A stretch of 64,000 nucleotides of DNA from an uncultured Pelagibacteraceae bacterium (GTDB taxonomy: Bacteria > Pseudomonadota > Alphaproteobacteria > Pelagibacterales > Pelagibacteraceae): positions 62,001 to 126,000 of the forward strand of contig CACNAX010000001.1 in NCBI GenBank assembly GCA_902618565.1, in the 5' to 3' direction. A model generated the notes under the pieces. The model saw only the letters and a program-made list of their open reading frames with translations, did no database searches and was not told the origin of the DNA. Shown piece after piece: positions 24,861-33,521 of the stretch. Every line of letters begins with the position of its first letter. The first letter of the stretch is position 1. Both the position numbers and the translations under genes were made by a program.

Positions 24861-25934
24861 CTATTTAAAAATGTCTACTCCAATCTGGCTGAGTATGTGT
24901 GCCAAATCTATTGGCACCCAATTTTCTCTAATTTTTCCCTCATCATGATGGTAAAAATCCATAACTCTCATGGTTACTTTATTTTTGTTTGAATTATATC
25001 CTAGCCAATCATTTGAACCATACACTGCTTGTATACTGTGCCATCCAGCAGTAAGTGAAAATTTACCATCTCCTAACTCACAATAATGTCCTAGTTCCCA
25101 GTAATTTCTCTCTTTAAATGTTTTTCTAAAAGGAAGTTGATGATGGTCAATGAAACCTTCCAAAGAGCGCGCCGTACCTATACCGCTAGGTCCATACCAA
25201 ATCATTTTTTCATGCCAAAAATCTTTTTGTGGGTGATTAAGAAGTTTTTCTTTTAAATCAGAGTCAGATGATGCTTCTAATTCTGGTTTAATGTTTAAAC
25301 TTCTTTGCATGGTAAGAGATTGATCTAGAGTAGCTTTAGAAACTTCTAAATTATTTTCGTAAAAATTTACACCATCTGTGTTTATTGGTGTCATCCAAAT
25401 GCCCTCATACCCTCTTGAAGGATTTATTGGAAACTTCCCTACTTGATTTAGAAAATTTATTGTGTCGATTAAAATGTGACTTTCAATAATTTTATCGTTT
25501 TTTAATTCGTGTATCTCGCAGCATCTTAAATTTACCATTTTAAAATTTGGCTCTACATTAAGCCATTTCTTTTTAAAAATTCCTGATAAGGTAGATATTG
25601 TTCCAACTTGAAATTTATCTCTAAAGGCTCCACCTATAACGAGTTGTTCTCTTCTCTCTAAATCAGGAAACGCATCAAAAAGTGGTGTCCAAAATTTATC
25701 TCTAAAATTAGACAAACCTTTAAATTCATTTAATGGAAAAAAACATTTAATGTTTACATCTTCGCTAAAATATTTGCTTAAATTTTCTTCTATATTAGAT
25801 GGTCCAAGCTTGTAAGTATTGTTCAAATAATTTCTAACTATTTGTTTATTTTGTTTATTTTCTTTAGCTGTGATTTTTAATTCTTGAAAATTATTTTGAT
25901 TTTTAAGTCCTGTATCAAATTGTTCTATTTGCAT
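24861..25934 (-). CDS. Double NTF2/SnoaL-like domain protein
   Basis: The frame opens upstream to 25994, but ATG 25934 (MQIEQFDTGL...) is preferred because the longer form starts inside the divergent cupin gene. The 357 aa product has two SnoaL-like halves: about 30-170 (RNYLNNTYKLGPSNIEENLSKYF, then a hydrophobic pocket) and about 215-355 (YGPSGIGTARSLEGFIDHH). The family includes small cyclases, isomerases and hydrolases that share the cone-shaped pocket. Same family as the gene at 26914. Substrate unknown. Confidence 0.7.
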   Translation of the reverse strand: MQIEQFDTGLKNQNNFQELKITAKENKQNKQIVRNYLNNTYKLGPSNIEENLSKYFSEDVNIKCFFPLNEFKGLSNFRDKFWTPLFDAFPDLERREQLVIGGAFRDKFQVGTISTLSGIFKKKWLNVEPNFKMVNLRCCEIHELKNDKIIESHILIDTINFLNQVGKFPINPSRGYEGIWMTPINTDGVNFYENNLEVSKATLDQSLTMQRSLNIKPELEASSDSDLKEKLLNHPQKDFWHEKMIWYGPSGIGTARSLEGFIDHHQLPFRKTFKERNYWELGHYCELGDGKFSLTAGWHSIQAVYGSNDWLGYNSNKNKVTMRVMDFYHHDEGKIRENWVPIDLAHILSQIGVDIFK

Positions 25935-25975
25935 AAGTTGCAATTTATATTTAAATAGACATAAATAACAAGAAT

Positions 25976-26914
25976 ATGATTGATAGATTGGCAAAATTTA
26001 ATGAACTGGTTCCAAGCAGTCTTCCTTTTGTAGAAGGTAGGCTAGAAGGTCATAAAGAAAGAAAAAATTATACAATTATTGGACGTGGAGTTGCTGAAGA
26101 CACCAAACAATTAATAAAAATACAGTCTTTACACGGGTATAATTTAGGAGCTGTGAGTGCTATGCCAAAAAACGGATCTGGTCTTCACAGTCATACTACG
26201 GCTGAAGTGTTTGTAATTTACTCAGGTAAATGGAGATTTTATTGGGGTGCTGATGGAAAACAAGAAACAATATTAGAGGCTGGCGATATAATCTCAATGC
26301 CTACAAATATGTTCAGAGCATTTGAAAATGTTGGAGATAAAGAAAGTTTGATGTTCGTTGTATTAGGCGGAGATGATCCTGGTATAATAACATGGGTTCC
26401 AGAAATTTTAAAAAAGGCAAAAGAGACTGGTATGGCATTGCTTGATGATAATTCGTTAATTGATTTAAAAAAGGTTGAAGTACCTAACGGTAGAAAGATG
26501 ATAGAGCCTATCACTCAAGATGAATTAGAAAGATTTGATAATTATTTGCCAGAAGAATTAGAAAAAAATATTTATAGAACTAAACAAAACAATATCAGCG
26601 ATGAAGTTAATGGTATTAAATTATATCAAGTATTAGGAAACAAATTTAATAAAAAAACTTATGAACCTTCAATCAAACAAGATACTGGATTTAATTTAAC
26701 AACATTAAATTCTATATCTGGTGAAATTAAAGATATTGAATGTGTAAAGCCAACCGTTCTTTTTGCTCAAGAAGGTAATTGGAAAATAGTAATAGGAAAC
26801 TCAAATATAAAATTAGAAAAAGGAGATACTTTTTCAGTTCCTTTGAATAGCAAAATAGATATCTCTTGTAATAATTCAGAAATTAGTATTTTAAATTTTG
26901 TTAGTCAGATCTAA
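25976..26914 (+). CDS. Two-domain cupin protein
   Basis: 312 aa. The first cupin motif G(X)5HXH-like is seen at GSGLHSHTTAEVFVIYSG (about 65-82), followed by the second motif GDIISMPTNMFRAFENVG (about 102-119). A second, degenerate cupin lies in the last 100 residues (EGNWKIVIGNSNIKLEKGDTFSVPLN). Usual members are metal-dependent dioxygenases, isomerases or decarboxylases. It shares a 42-base divergent region with the NTF2 gene and overlaps the next gene by one base. Confidence 0.78.
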   Translation: MIDRLAKFNELVPSSLPFVEGRLEGHKERKNYTIIGRGVAEDTKQLIKIQSLHGYNLGAVSAMPKNGSGLHSHTTAEVFVIYSGKWRFYWGADGKQETILEAGDIISMPTNMFRAFENVGDKESLMFVVLGGDDPGIITWVPEILKKAKETGMALLDDNSLIDLKKVEVPNGRKMIEPITQDELERFDNYLPEELEKNIYRTKQNNISDEVNGIKLYQVLGNKFNKKTYEPSIKQDTGFNLTTLNSISGEIKDIECVKPTVLFAQEGNWKIVIGNSNIKLEKGDTFSVPLNSKIDISCNNSEISILNFVSQI

Positions 26915-27873
26915 TGAAAGGATTTGATAGTAATTATAAAAATTTAACTGATTACATTTTAAAAATTACTAAACAAATTTGGGAAGGCAAAGATGTTGAG
27001 TCAATATCCAAATATTATTCAGAGAATATCCCTGTAAGATCACCTTTTGGAATAACCTATGGTTTTAAACCTGTTATTGATGCAACTTATAAAACTTTAG
27101 ACGAATTTCCAGACAGACAATTATTAGGTGAAGATGTAATTTGGAGTGGAAATGACGATGAAGGATATCATTCATCTCACAGAATTCTGAGCAAAGCTAC
27201 ACATTTAAATGACGGATATTACGGAAAAAAAACTGGAAACAAAATTGTTTATAGAGTTATAGCTGACTGTGCATGTAAAAATAATCAAGTTTATGATGAG
27301 TGGATTGTGAGAGATCAAGGTGCAATGGTTCGACAGCTAGGTTATACACCTGAGAAATTTGCAAGGCATTTAATTGATAAAGAAGGTGGCGTATCAAAAG
27401 CTATCAAAGTTTTTGATAGATCTTCTGATAAAAAGTCAGAGTATACTCCAGTAAAAGTTAATGAAGTTTCATCAGGCTATATATATTCTAATATTTTAAA
27501 GAAGATATTTAATAACGATTATGATTTTGAAGATTATGATAGAGCAGCCAGTCTATTTTGGCCAAGTAATAAAGTAGGAAATGGCAGTGAAGATATAATT
27601 AAATATTGGAGCTCTTTAAAAAATATATTTTCTGAAATAAAATTTACAATCGAACATGTTGCATCATTGGATGAAAAAAATAACAATCAAAAAGCTACGA
27701 TCAGATGGTTTTTAAGTGGGAAGCACTCTAAAGACAGTGAAGAATTTGGAAAAAAGACTGACAAAGATTTATTTATAATGGGTATAAATCATGCAGAATT
27801 AAGAGATGATAAAATAATAAGAGAATGGGTATTGTTTGATGAAGTGGCTATTTGGAAACAAATATTAATGTAA
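26914..27873 (+). CDS. Double NTF2/SnoaL-like domain protein
   Basis: 319 aa built from two SnoaL-like halves (about 8-150 and 185-319; WEGKDVESISKYYSENIPVRSP and the repeated W-rich core IREWVLFDEVAIWKQ). It is the second member of this family in the module; the first is on the other strand at 24861. Its ATG overlaps the stop of the cupin gene (TAATG), and its stop lies 5 bases before the ATG of the MetE-like gene. The conserved Trp and His residues suggest a ligand pocket. No reaction can be assigned. Confidence 0.7.
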   Translation: MKGFDSNYKNLTDYILKITKQIWEGKDVESISKYYSENIPVRSPFGITYGFKPVIDATYKTLDEFPDRQLLGEDVIWSGNDDEGYHSSHRILSKATHLNDGYYGKKTGNKIVYRVIADCACKNNQVYDEWIVRDQGAMVRQLGYTPEKFARHLIDKEGGVSKAIKVFDRSSDKKSEYTPVKVNEVSSGYIYSNILKKIFNNDYDFEDYDRAASLFWPSNKVGNGSEDIIKYWSSLKNIFSEIKFTIEHVASLDEKNNNQKATIRWFLSGKHSKDSEEFGKKTDKDLFIMGINHAELRDDKIIREWVLFDEVAIWKQILM

Positions 27874-27878
27874 AAACT

Positions 27879-29006
27879 ATGAATAAAATTAAAACCACAC
27901 ATGTTGGAAGTCTGCCAAGATCAAAAAAGCTATCTGAGATGCTATTTAGAAAAGATAAAAATGAATTATTCGATCAAGGAGAACTTGATAAGATAATTGA
28001 AGAAGATGTAAACAAAATTGTAAAAAAACAAATTGATATCGGGATTGACATTATAAGTGATGGTGAAATGTCAAAAATAAGTTACGCCACTTATGTCAAG
28101 GATCGATTACATGGCTTTAGTGGTGAAAGTGTGAGAAGAGCCCCTAAAGACTTAGATGATTTTCCATCATATAAAGAAAAAATTGCAAAATCAGGGGGTA
28201 CGCCTACTTATACAAGACCATGTTGTACTGCTGATCTAAAAATTAAAGATACTAAATCTTTAACTAAAGATATCATTAATTTAAAATCAGCGTTAAAAAA
28301 AAATAACCATCCTCAAGGATTTATTAACTCTGCTTCGCCAGGAGTAATTTCAAATTTCCTTCCAAACAAATTTTATAAAAATGATGATGATTATTTAGAA
28401 GCATTATCAAAAATTATGAAAACTGAATATGATGAAATAACAAAGAATGATTTATTATTGCAAATTGATTGCCCAGATCTTGCGCTAGCAAGACATATGA
28501 CTTTTAAAAATGTATCAGATGAAGAATTTTTAGTAAGAGCTGAAAAACAAATCGAATGTCTTAATGAAGCAATCAAAGATATCGATGCCTCTAAGTTAAG
28601 AATGCATATCTGCTGGGGAAATTATGAAGGACCACATATTCACGATATTGGATTAGAAAAAATATTACCTATTGCTTTAAAAGCAAATATCCAAACTTAT
28701 TTAATCGAGGCATCCAATCCAAGGCATGCTCATGAATGGAAGGTATTTGAGAACATAAAACTTCCTAATGACAAAGTAATAGTTCCTGGTGTAATAGACT
28801 CAACCTCAAACTTTGTAGAGCATGAAGAGTTAGTAAAAAATAGAATAATTCAGTATTCAAAAGTAATTGATAAAAACCAATTAATGGCTGGAAGTGATTG
28901 TGGATTTAGTACTTTTGCTGGCTTTGGAAATGTTGATGAAAATATTGTTTACAAAAAATTTGAATCTTTGGTCGCAGGTGCAGAGCTTGCGTCAAATGCG
29001 ATTTAA
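27879..29006 (+). CDS. MetE C-terminal-domain-like methyltransferase
   Basis: 375 aa; the ATG at 27879 (MNKIKTTHVGSLPR) is chosen because the family begins with TTHVGSLPR, and an earlier in-frame ATG lies inside the preceding gene. Only the catalytic half of cobalamin-independent methionine synthase is present. All four zinc ligands of MetE are kept: His243, Cys245 (HICWG), Glu277 (LIEAS) and Cys341 (SDCGF). Stand-alone MetE-C proteins act on thiols such as homocysteine or coenzyme M with unusual methyl or alkyl donors. The substrate here is probably set by the cupin and NTF2-like partners. Confidence 0.8.
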   Translation: MNKIKTTHVGSLPRSKKLSEMLFRKDKNELFDQGELDKIIEEDVNKIVKKQIDIGIDIISDGEMSKISYATYVKDRLHGFSGESVRRAPKDLDDFPSYKEKIAKSGGTPTYTRPCCTADLKIKDTKSLTKDIINLKSALKKNNHPQGFINSASPGVISNFLPNKFYKNDDDYLEALSKIMKTEYDEITKNDLLLQIDCPDLALARHMTFKNVSDEEFLVRAEKQIECLNEAIKDIDASKLRMHICWGNYEGPHIHDIGLEKILPIALKANIQTYLIEASNPRHAHEWKVFENIKLPNDKVIVPGVIDSTSNFVEHEELVKNRIIQYSKVIDKNQLMAGSDCGFSTFAGFGNVDENIVYKKFESLVAGAELASNAI

Positions 29007-29079
29007 AAAATACTTTTAAATTCCTTTTGGAATATATATCCTTCTAATCATAAATTTAAATTTAATGAGGGAAACAAAT

Positions 29080-30300
29080 ATGAAAAAAATATTAATTTCT
29101 TTATTGCTTCTTCTTTTTGGAACTTCTGCTTACGCAGATTGTAACATTAAGAGTGGATCAATAAATATTTTAGCTAATGATTTTCCAGCTTTAAGAACTT
29201 TCGTGGAAACGGCTAAAGGATGTAAAGGAAGTGCAGATTTTAAAGTCACACACTCATCTGAGCACAATAAAATTGCTGTGCCAGCTTTAACTGCAAATCC
29301 ATCAGAGTTTTCTGCAAGAATTGCAGCAAATAGCTCTATTGTTCCTTTGATGAACCAAGACTTAATTAGACCACTAGATGATCTTGTTAAGAAATATGGA
29401 AAAGGAATTCAAGATTCTCAATTGATAACAATTGATGGAAAAATAATGGCAGTTGCTTTTATGGCAAATACTCAGCACTTATATTACAGAGAAGATGTTT
29501 TAAAAGAATTGGGTATAGCTGTTCCTAAAACATATGAGGAAGTAGTAGCGGCATCAGAAAAAATAAGAGCATCTGGTAAAATGCAATATCCATACGCAGC
29601 AGCATACAAAGCTGGTTGGAATTTAGCAGAAGAATTCGTTAACATGTATATTGGACATGGAGGAGAATTCTTTAAAGCAGGAACTGCTCAACCAAGCATT
29701 AACAATGCAAAAGGTGTAGCAACATTAAATATGTTAAAAAAATTAGCAGGTTTAAGTAACCCAGATTATTTAACTCACGATAGTGAAGCTATTAAAGTTG
29801 AATGGGAATCTGGAAATGTTGCATTAATGACTCTTTGGGCATCAAGATCAGGAACATTGCTTGATGATGATGGTGATGCAAAAATTACAGCTGCAACTAA
29901 ATTAACTGGACCAGCAACAGTTGCTGGAGGAAACATACCAGCGGCGACTTTATGGTGGGACGGTTTCACATTAGCAAAAAATAGATCTGACGCTGATGCT
30001 GAAGCAACATTTAGAGCTTTGGCACACGCAGCTGCTAACAAAAAGATGGTTGCAGATGCAGCGGATCAAGCTGTTTGGTTAATTGAAGGTTTTAAGCCTG
30101 GACCAAAATCAATTGGAGTTATCGAAGCTGTTAAAATGAAAGCTAAACCATATCCAATGTTACCACAAATGGGTTTAATGCATGGTGCATTAGGAAGTGA
30201 GATTGTTGAATTTTTACAAGGTAAAGAGTCAGCAGAACAAGCTTTAAAAGATGTTGAAGCAGCTTACATGAGTAAAGCAAAAGAACAAGGCTTTCTATAA
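29080..30300 (+). CDS. Sugar-type ABC transporter substrate-binding protein
   Basis: Family 1 extracellular solute-binding protein (MalE/UgpB-like), 406 aa. The preferred start is ATG 29080 with GAGGGA before it (a further Met upstream at 29065 is less likely). Signal peptide about 1-20 (LLLLLFGTSAYAD). The ATLWWDGFTLAKN segment and C-terminal EFLQGKESAEQALKDVEAAY are typical. The ligand is probably a sugar or polyol. It is followed by a hairpin and then two MalF/MalG-type permeases. Confidence 0.87.
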   Translation: MKKILISLLLLLFGTSAYADCNIKSGSINILANDFPALRTFVETAKGCKGSADFKVTHSSEHNKIAVPALTANPSEFSARIAANSSIVPLMNQDLIRPLDDLVKKYGKGIQDSQLITIDGKIMAVAFMANTQHLYYREDVLKELGIAVPKTYEEVVAASEKIRASGKMQYPYAAAYKAGWNLAEEFVNMYIGHGGEFFKAGTAQPSINNAKGVATLNMLKKLAGLSNPDYLTHDSEAIKVEWESGNVALMTLWASRSGTLLDDDGDAKITAATKLTGPATVAGGNIPAATLWWDGFTLAKNRSDADAEATFRALAHAAANKKMVADAADQAVWLIEGFKPGPKSIGVIEAVKMKAKPYPMLPQMGLMHGALGSEIVEFLQGKESAEQALKDVEAAYMSKAKEQGFL

Positions 30301-30311
30301 TCAATAAATTT

Positions 30312-30337
30312 TAAGTGGGGATTAAAATCCCCACTTA
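30312..30337 (+). terminator. Hairpin between sugar-binding protein and permease genes
   Basis: A 10-bp perfect stem (TAAGTGGGGA at 30312-30321 with TCCCCACTTA at 30328-30337) and six-base loop lie in the 45 bases between the binding protein and the first permease. Only a short T-rich tail follows, so it is a candidate attenuator or mRNA stabiliser. Confidence 0.72.
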
Positions 30338-30345
30338 TTACATTA

Positions 30346-31374
30346 ATGCCTAATAAAACTTTTTTTTGGTTTTTCTTGCCAACTGGATTGGCAATGATTT
30401 TATTTATAGGTCTTCCTATCATTTCAACAGGGATACAATCATTTTATGCGCAGCACGACCAAGTTGTTAAGGAAGTAAAAAAATGTGATCCTTTTGGATG
30501 TACAGTTTCAATAGTTGTTGACCAAGAAAAAACCTCTAAAATTCGAGAAGAAAAGCCTTTAGGAAAATTCAATGGATTTGGGACTTATGTAGATAGAAAT
30601 CATCTTGCAATAAAAGAAATTGGAAAATTTTGGGACGAAACAAATAGTTTTGGGGAATTTGTAGATCAAGTTACCAACCTCCCCTTTTACAAGGCTCTAA
30701 TTTTTACTTTAACTTATTGCTTATTTGTAACGCCTAACGTCTTACTTTTGGGTTTTATAATTGCTTTAAGTCTTAATGCAGTAACTAGAAGAATTAGAGG
30801 ACCATTAATATTTGGAACCATATTGCCGATGATTGTTACTCCATTGGTAGGTTCTTTAGTTTTATTTTGGATGATAGATGCAGAAGGAATTATTGGCGCG
30901 AATTTGCAAATGTTAATGGATGACCCTTATTTATCGTTAAAATCCTCAAAAACTCTTACTTGGATAACTATAATAATATATGGAATTTGGCACCATTCAC
31001 CATTTGCTTTTGTAGTATTTTATGCAGCTTTACAAACTGTTCCCCAAGAACCTGTTGAAGCAGCTATTATTGATGGAGCATCAAGATGGCAGAGAGTAAG
31101 ACATATTGTTTTGCCTCATATTTATCCCGTAGTTACATTTGTTGCTCTTATTTCATTGATGGATAATTTTAGAGTTTTTGAGCCTATAATTGGTTTCAGT
31201 GCTGAAGGAAGCGCTCAGTCTTTGTCTTGGTTGATTTATGACAACCTGGTAAATGAGGAAGTAATATTATTTGGTTCAGCCGCTGCCACTTCAATGATGA
31301 CAATTGTTGGGATAGCGATACTTTTAGCACCAGTTTTAATAAGAACTTGGAAAGAATTTAGGACAGCGAGATAA
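30346..31374 (+). CDS. Sugar-type ABC permease (MalF-like)
   Basis: Membrane subunit of 342 aa with six to seven transmembrane segments and the cytoplasmic EAA loop EPVEAAIIDGASRWQRVRHIVLPHIYP near 243-269. A periplasmic insert of about 100 residues follows the first helix (about 30-120), as in many MalF-like proteins. The next permease starts directly after its stop codon with no gap, showing co-translation. It works with the binding protein and an ATPase that is not encoded nearby. Confidence 0.88.
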   Translation: MPNKTFFWFFLPTGLAMILFIGLPIISTGIQSFYAQHDQVVKEVKKCDPFGCTVSIVVDQEKTSKIREEKPLGKFNGFGTYVDRNHLAIKEIGKFWDETNSFGEFVDQVTNLPFYKALIFTLTYCLFVTPNVLLLGFIIALSLNAVTRRIRGPLIFGTILPMIVTPLVGSLVLFWMIDAEGIIGANLQMLMDDPYLSLKSSKTLTWITIIIYGIWHHSPFAFVVFYAALQTVPQEPVEAAIIDGASRWQRVRHIVLPHIYPVVTFVALISLMDNFRVFEPIIGFSAEGSAQSLSWLIYDNLVNEEVILFGSAAATSMMTIVGIAILLAPVLIRTWKEFRTAR

Positions 31375-32256
31375 ATGGAATACGGACTTGATAAAAGATC
31401 GAATGCTTTAAAAATTTTTAATACAACCTTTATAATAGTTTGGTTGTTGGTTGCATGCTTTCCCTTTATTTGGACTTTCTGGGGGTCATTTAAAGTTAGA
31501 GCTGACTTTTTTTCAAGAGCTGACTGGTGGTATGCTATTACAGCATTCAATACGTTGCTAGAAACTGGAGGAAAGTTTACAACAGATGCTTATAGTCAAG
31601 CATGGACTGAGGGAGAGTTTTGGAAAGCATCTAGGAATACAGTTATAGTTACATTTTTTGTTGTAACCATTTCTCTGTTCCTCGGGACCTTAGGAGCTTA
31701 CGCTTTATCTAGGTCTACAAGAAATTATGCATTTTGGATTTTAATTGCAGCATTAATTTTTAGAGCAATGCCGCATATTACATTAGTCTCTGGTTATTTA
31801 TTTCCGTTTTTTCAATTACAAATTTGGGGAATACTACCGACGACCATCGTTGTTCTTGTTGCAATAAATCAACCATTTACTTTGTGGTTATTGTATTCAT
31901 TTTTTAAAACTGTTCCTAAAGAACTTGATGAAAGTGCTTTAATTGATGGCTGCTCTTATTTTCAAGCATTTAGACATATCATTATGCCAGTTATGTGGCC
32001 TGGAGTAATAACTGCTGGATTATTTAGTTTAATGCTTGCGTATAATGATTTTACAGTGACAGCTCTTTTATTAAATCAGGAAAATCATACTATGGTACCC
32101 AAAATCCAAAGTTATCTTGGAACAAATCAACATGAAGGTAATTTGATGTGGGCTGTTTCTGCAGTTGTTTCGGCTACTGCTCCTTTATTTATGTTAGTTA
32201 TGTTTTTCCAAAGACAAGTAATCAGTGGATTAACAGCTGGTGCTGTGAAAGGATAA
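31375..32256 (+). CDS. Sugar-type ABC permease (MalG-like)
   Basis: 293 aa, six transmembrane segments. The EAA loop is ELDESALIDGCSYFQAFRHIIMPVMWPG near 183-210. It partners the MalF-like gene just before it and overlaps the HAD-like gene by one base (TAATG). The binding protein, both permeases and the HAD-like gene are contiguous; the ATPase is missing. Sharing a general multi-sugar ATPase (MsiK-like) from elsewhere would explain this. Confidence 0.88.
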   Translation: MEYGLDKRSNALKIFNTTFIIVWLLVACFPFIWTFWGSFKVRADFFSRADWWYAITAFNTLLETGGKFTTDAYSQAWTEGEFWKASRNTVIVTFFVVTISLFLGTLGAYALSRSTRNYAFWILIAALIFRAMPHITLVSGYLFPFFQLQIWGILPTTIVVLVAINQPFTLWLLYSFFKTVPKELDESALIDGCSYFQAFRHIIMPVMWPGVITAGLFSLMLAYNDFTVTALLLNQENHTMVPKIQSYLGTNQHEGNLMWAVSAVVSATAPLFMLVMFFQRQVISGLTAGAVKG

Positions 32257-32915
32257 TGAGTTACAAAGCTGTTTTATTTGGTTCAATTGGAACTTTAGCT
32301 GAAACATCAGATCTTCAAAGAGATGCATTTAATGAAGCGTTTAAAATAAGTGGATTAGACTGGTTCTGGGATGAAGATATATACAGAAAACTATTGTCAA
32401 AATCAGGTGGAACTTCAAGAATTAATGATTACGCAAAAGATACTAGTATTGAAATAGATGGAAAAAAAATAAGAAATTTAAAAACCAAAATTTTTAATGA
32501 ATATTTAAACAAACACAAAGTTGAGCCTAGAGACGGTGTAAAAGAAATAATTCAATTTTGCAAAAAGAACAAAATAAAAATTGGACTTGCTAGCTCAACA
32601 ACGAGTAACAATATCAATTCTATTTTTAACTCGTTAAGAGGAAGAATTGAAAAGAAAGATTTTGATTTTATCGGCAATAATGAATTCATATTAAGAGAAA
32701 AACCATATCCCGATATTTATAATTATGCTTTAAAATACTTGAATATTAACTCAGACGAATGTGTGGCAATTGAAGATACAGAAGAAAGTTTAAATTCTGC
32801 TTTAAGTGCAGACATAAAATGTGTTGCATTTCCTGGAAAATATCACACTCAATACGGATTTGATGGGAACCATTTAAAGGTTAATAAATTATCAAAAAAA
32901 ATCTTTAATAAATAA
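32256..32915 (+). CDS. HAD-superfamily protein lacking the nucleophile
   Basis: 219 aa starting at ATG 32256; an upstream open stretch inside the permease gene is not coding. The protein follows the CbbY/beta-phosphoglucomutase-like HAD fold. The motif I that should read DxDGT reads GSIGT at residues 9-13, so both aspartates are replaced. Motif II (SSTTSNN near 113), motif III Lys149 and the motif IV acidic pair (Glu173, Asp174) are kept. It overlaps the lysE gene by 11 bases. It probably cannot use the classic phosphatase chemistry and may be a regulator or a divergent enzyme. Confidence 0.78.
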   Translation: MSYKAVLFGSIGTLAETSDLQRDAFNEAFKISGLDWFWDEDIYRKLLSKSGGTSRINDYAKDTSIEIDGKKIRNLKTKIFNEYLNKHKVEPRDGVKEIIQFCKKNKIKIGLASSTTSNNINSIFNSLRGRIEKKDFDFIGNNEFILREKPYPDIYNYALKYLNINSDECVAIEDTEESLNSALSADIKCVAFPGKYHTQYGFDGNHLKVNKLSKKIFNK

Positions 32916-33519
32916 TATCTCTAATAATGTAAAAAACTATACCTGACATAAATATTATAATAAAAATATTTATGTATTTCCAAAAGCTTCTATTATTTAA
33001 TTTGTTTGAAAAAATCTTAGATAAGTATCCTAAAGAAAAGAAAAATAAAAAAGAAGCTATAGAAGCGCCTATTCCAAAGTAAATTTTGTTTTCAATATTA
33101 AAGGATTTTGAGAAATTTCCTAAAAAAAATACTGTATCAGAATATACGTGAGGATTTAAATATGTAAAACCTAAGGTCTTAATAAAGATATCAAATGAGC
33201 TCTGTGCTATGACATTATTTTTAAATTCTAAAGATCTAAATTTAAATATTTCTTTAATTTTTCCATAAATAAAAAAAGATAAAAAAATAATTAAAAGGAT
33301 ATTTAAAATCAGCTCCACTACATTATTATAATAATAAGAAAAATAATTAAATAAAAAGATACCTAAAAAAATTAAAATCAAATCAGATAATGCACAGACT
33401 AAGCAAACTAAAAATATATATTGTTTCTTTAGTCCTTGCTCTATTACAAAAACATTTTGTGGTCCTATTGCAAAAATTAATGTTAAGCCCGTCAAAAAAC
33501 CTAAAAAAATAAAAGACAT
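32905..33519 (-). CDS. LysE/ArgO family amino-acid exporter
   Basis: 204 aa with about six membrane helices. The family N-terminal motif AIGPQNVFVIEQGL is at residues 17-30. Exports basic or other amino acids in known members. It overlaps the convergent HAD-like gene by 11 bases and starts 2 bases after the stop of the MFS gene on the same strand, so the two exporters are co-transcribed. Confidence 0.88.
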   Translation of the reverse strand: MSFIFLGFLTGLTLIFAIGPQNVFVIEQGLKKQYIFLVCLVCALSDLILIFLGIFLFNYFSYYYNNVVELILNILLIIFLSFFIYGKIKEIFKFRSLEFKNNVIAQSSFDIFIKTLGFTYLNPHVYSDTVFFLGNFSKSFNIENKIYFGIGASIASFLFFFSLGYLSKIFSNKLNNRSFWKYINIFIIIFMSGIVFYIIRDIIY

Positions 33520-33521
33520 GT

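Noticed and set aside
29007-29079. Possible regulatory RNA before the sugar-binding protein gene
   Set aside because: Only AT-rich sequence with a ribosome binding site; no stem or conserved block seen.
32148-32255. Upstream extension of the HAD-like gene into the permease gene
   Set aside because: The extension overlaps the MalG-like coding region in another frame; the TAATG junction at 32256 and the HAD N-terminus fix the start.
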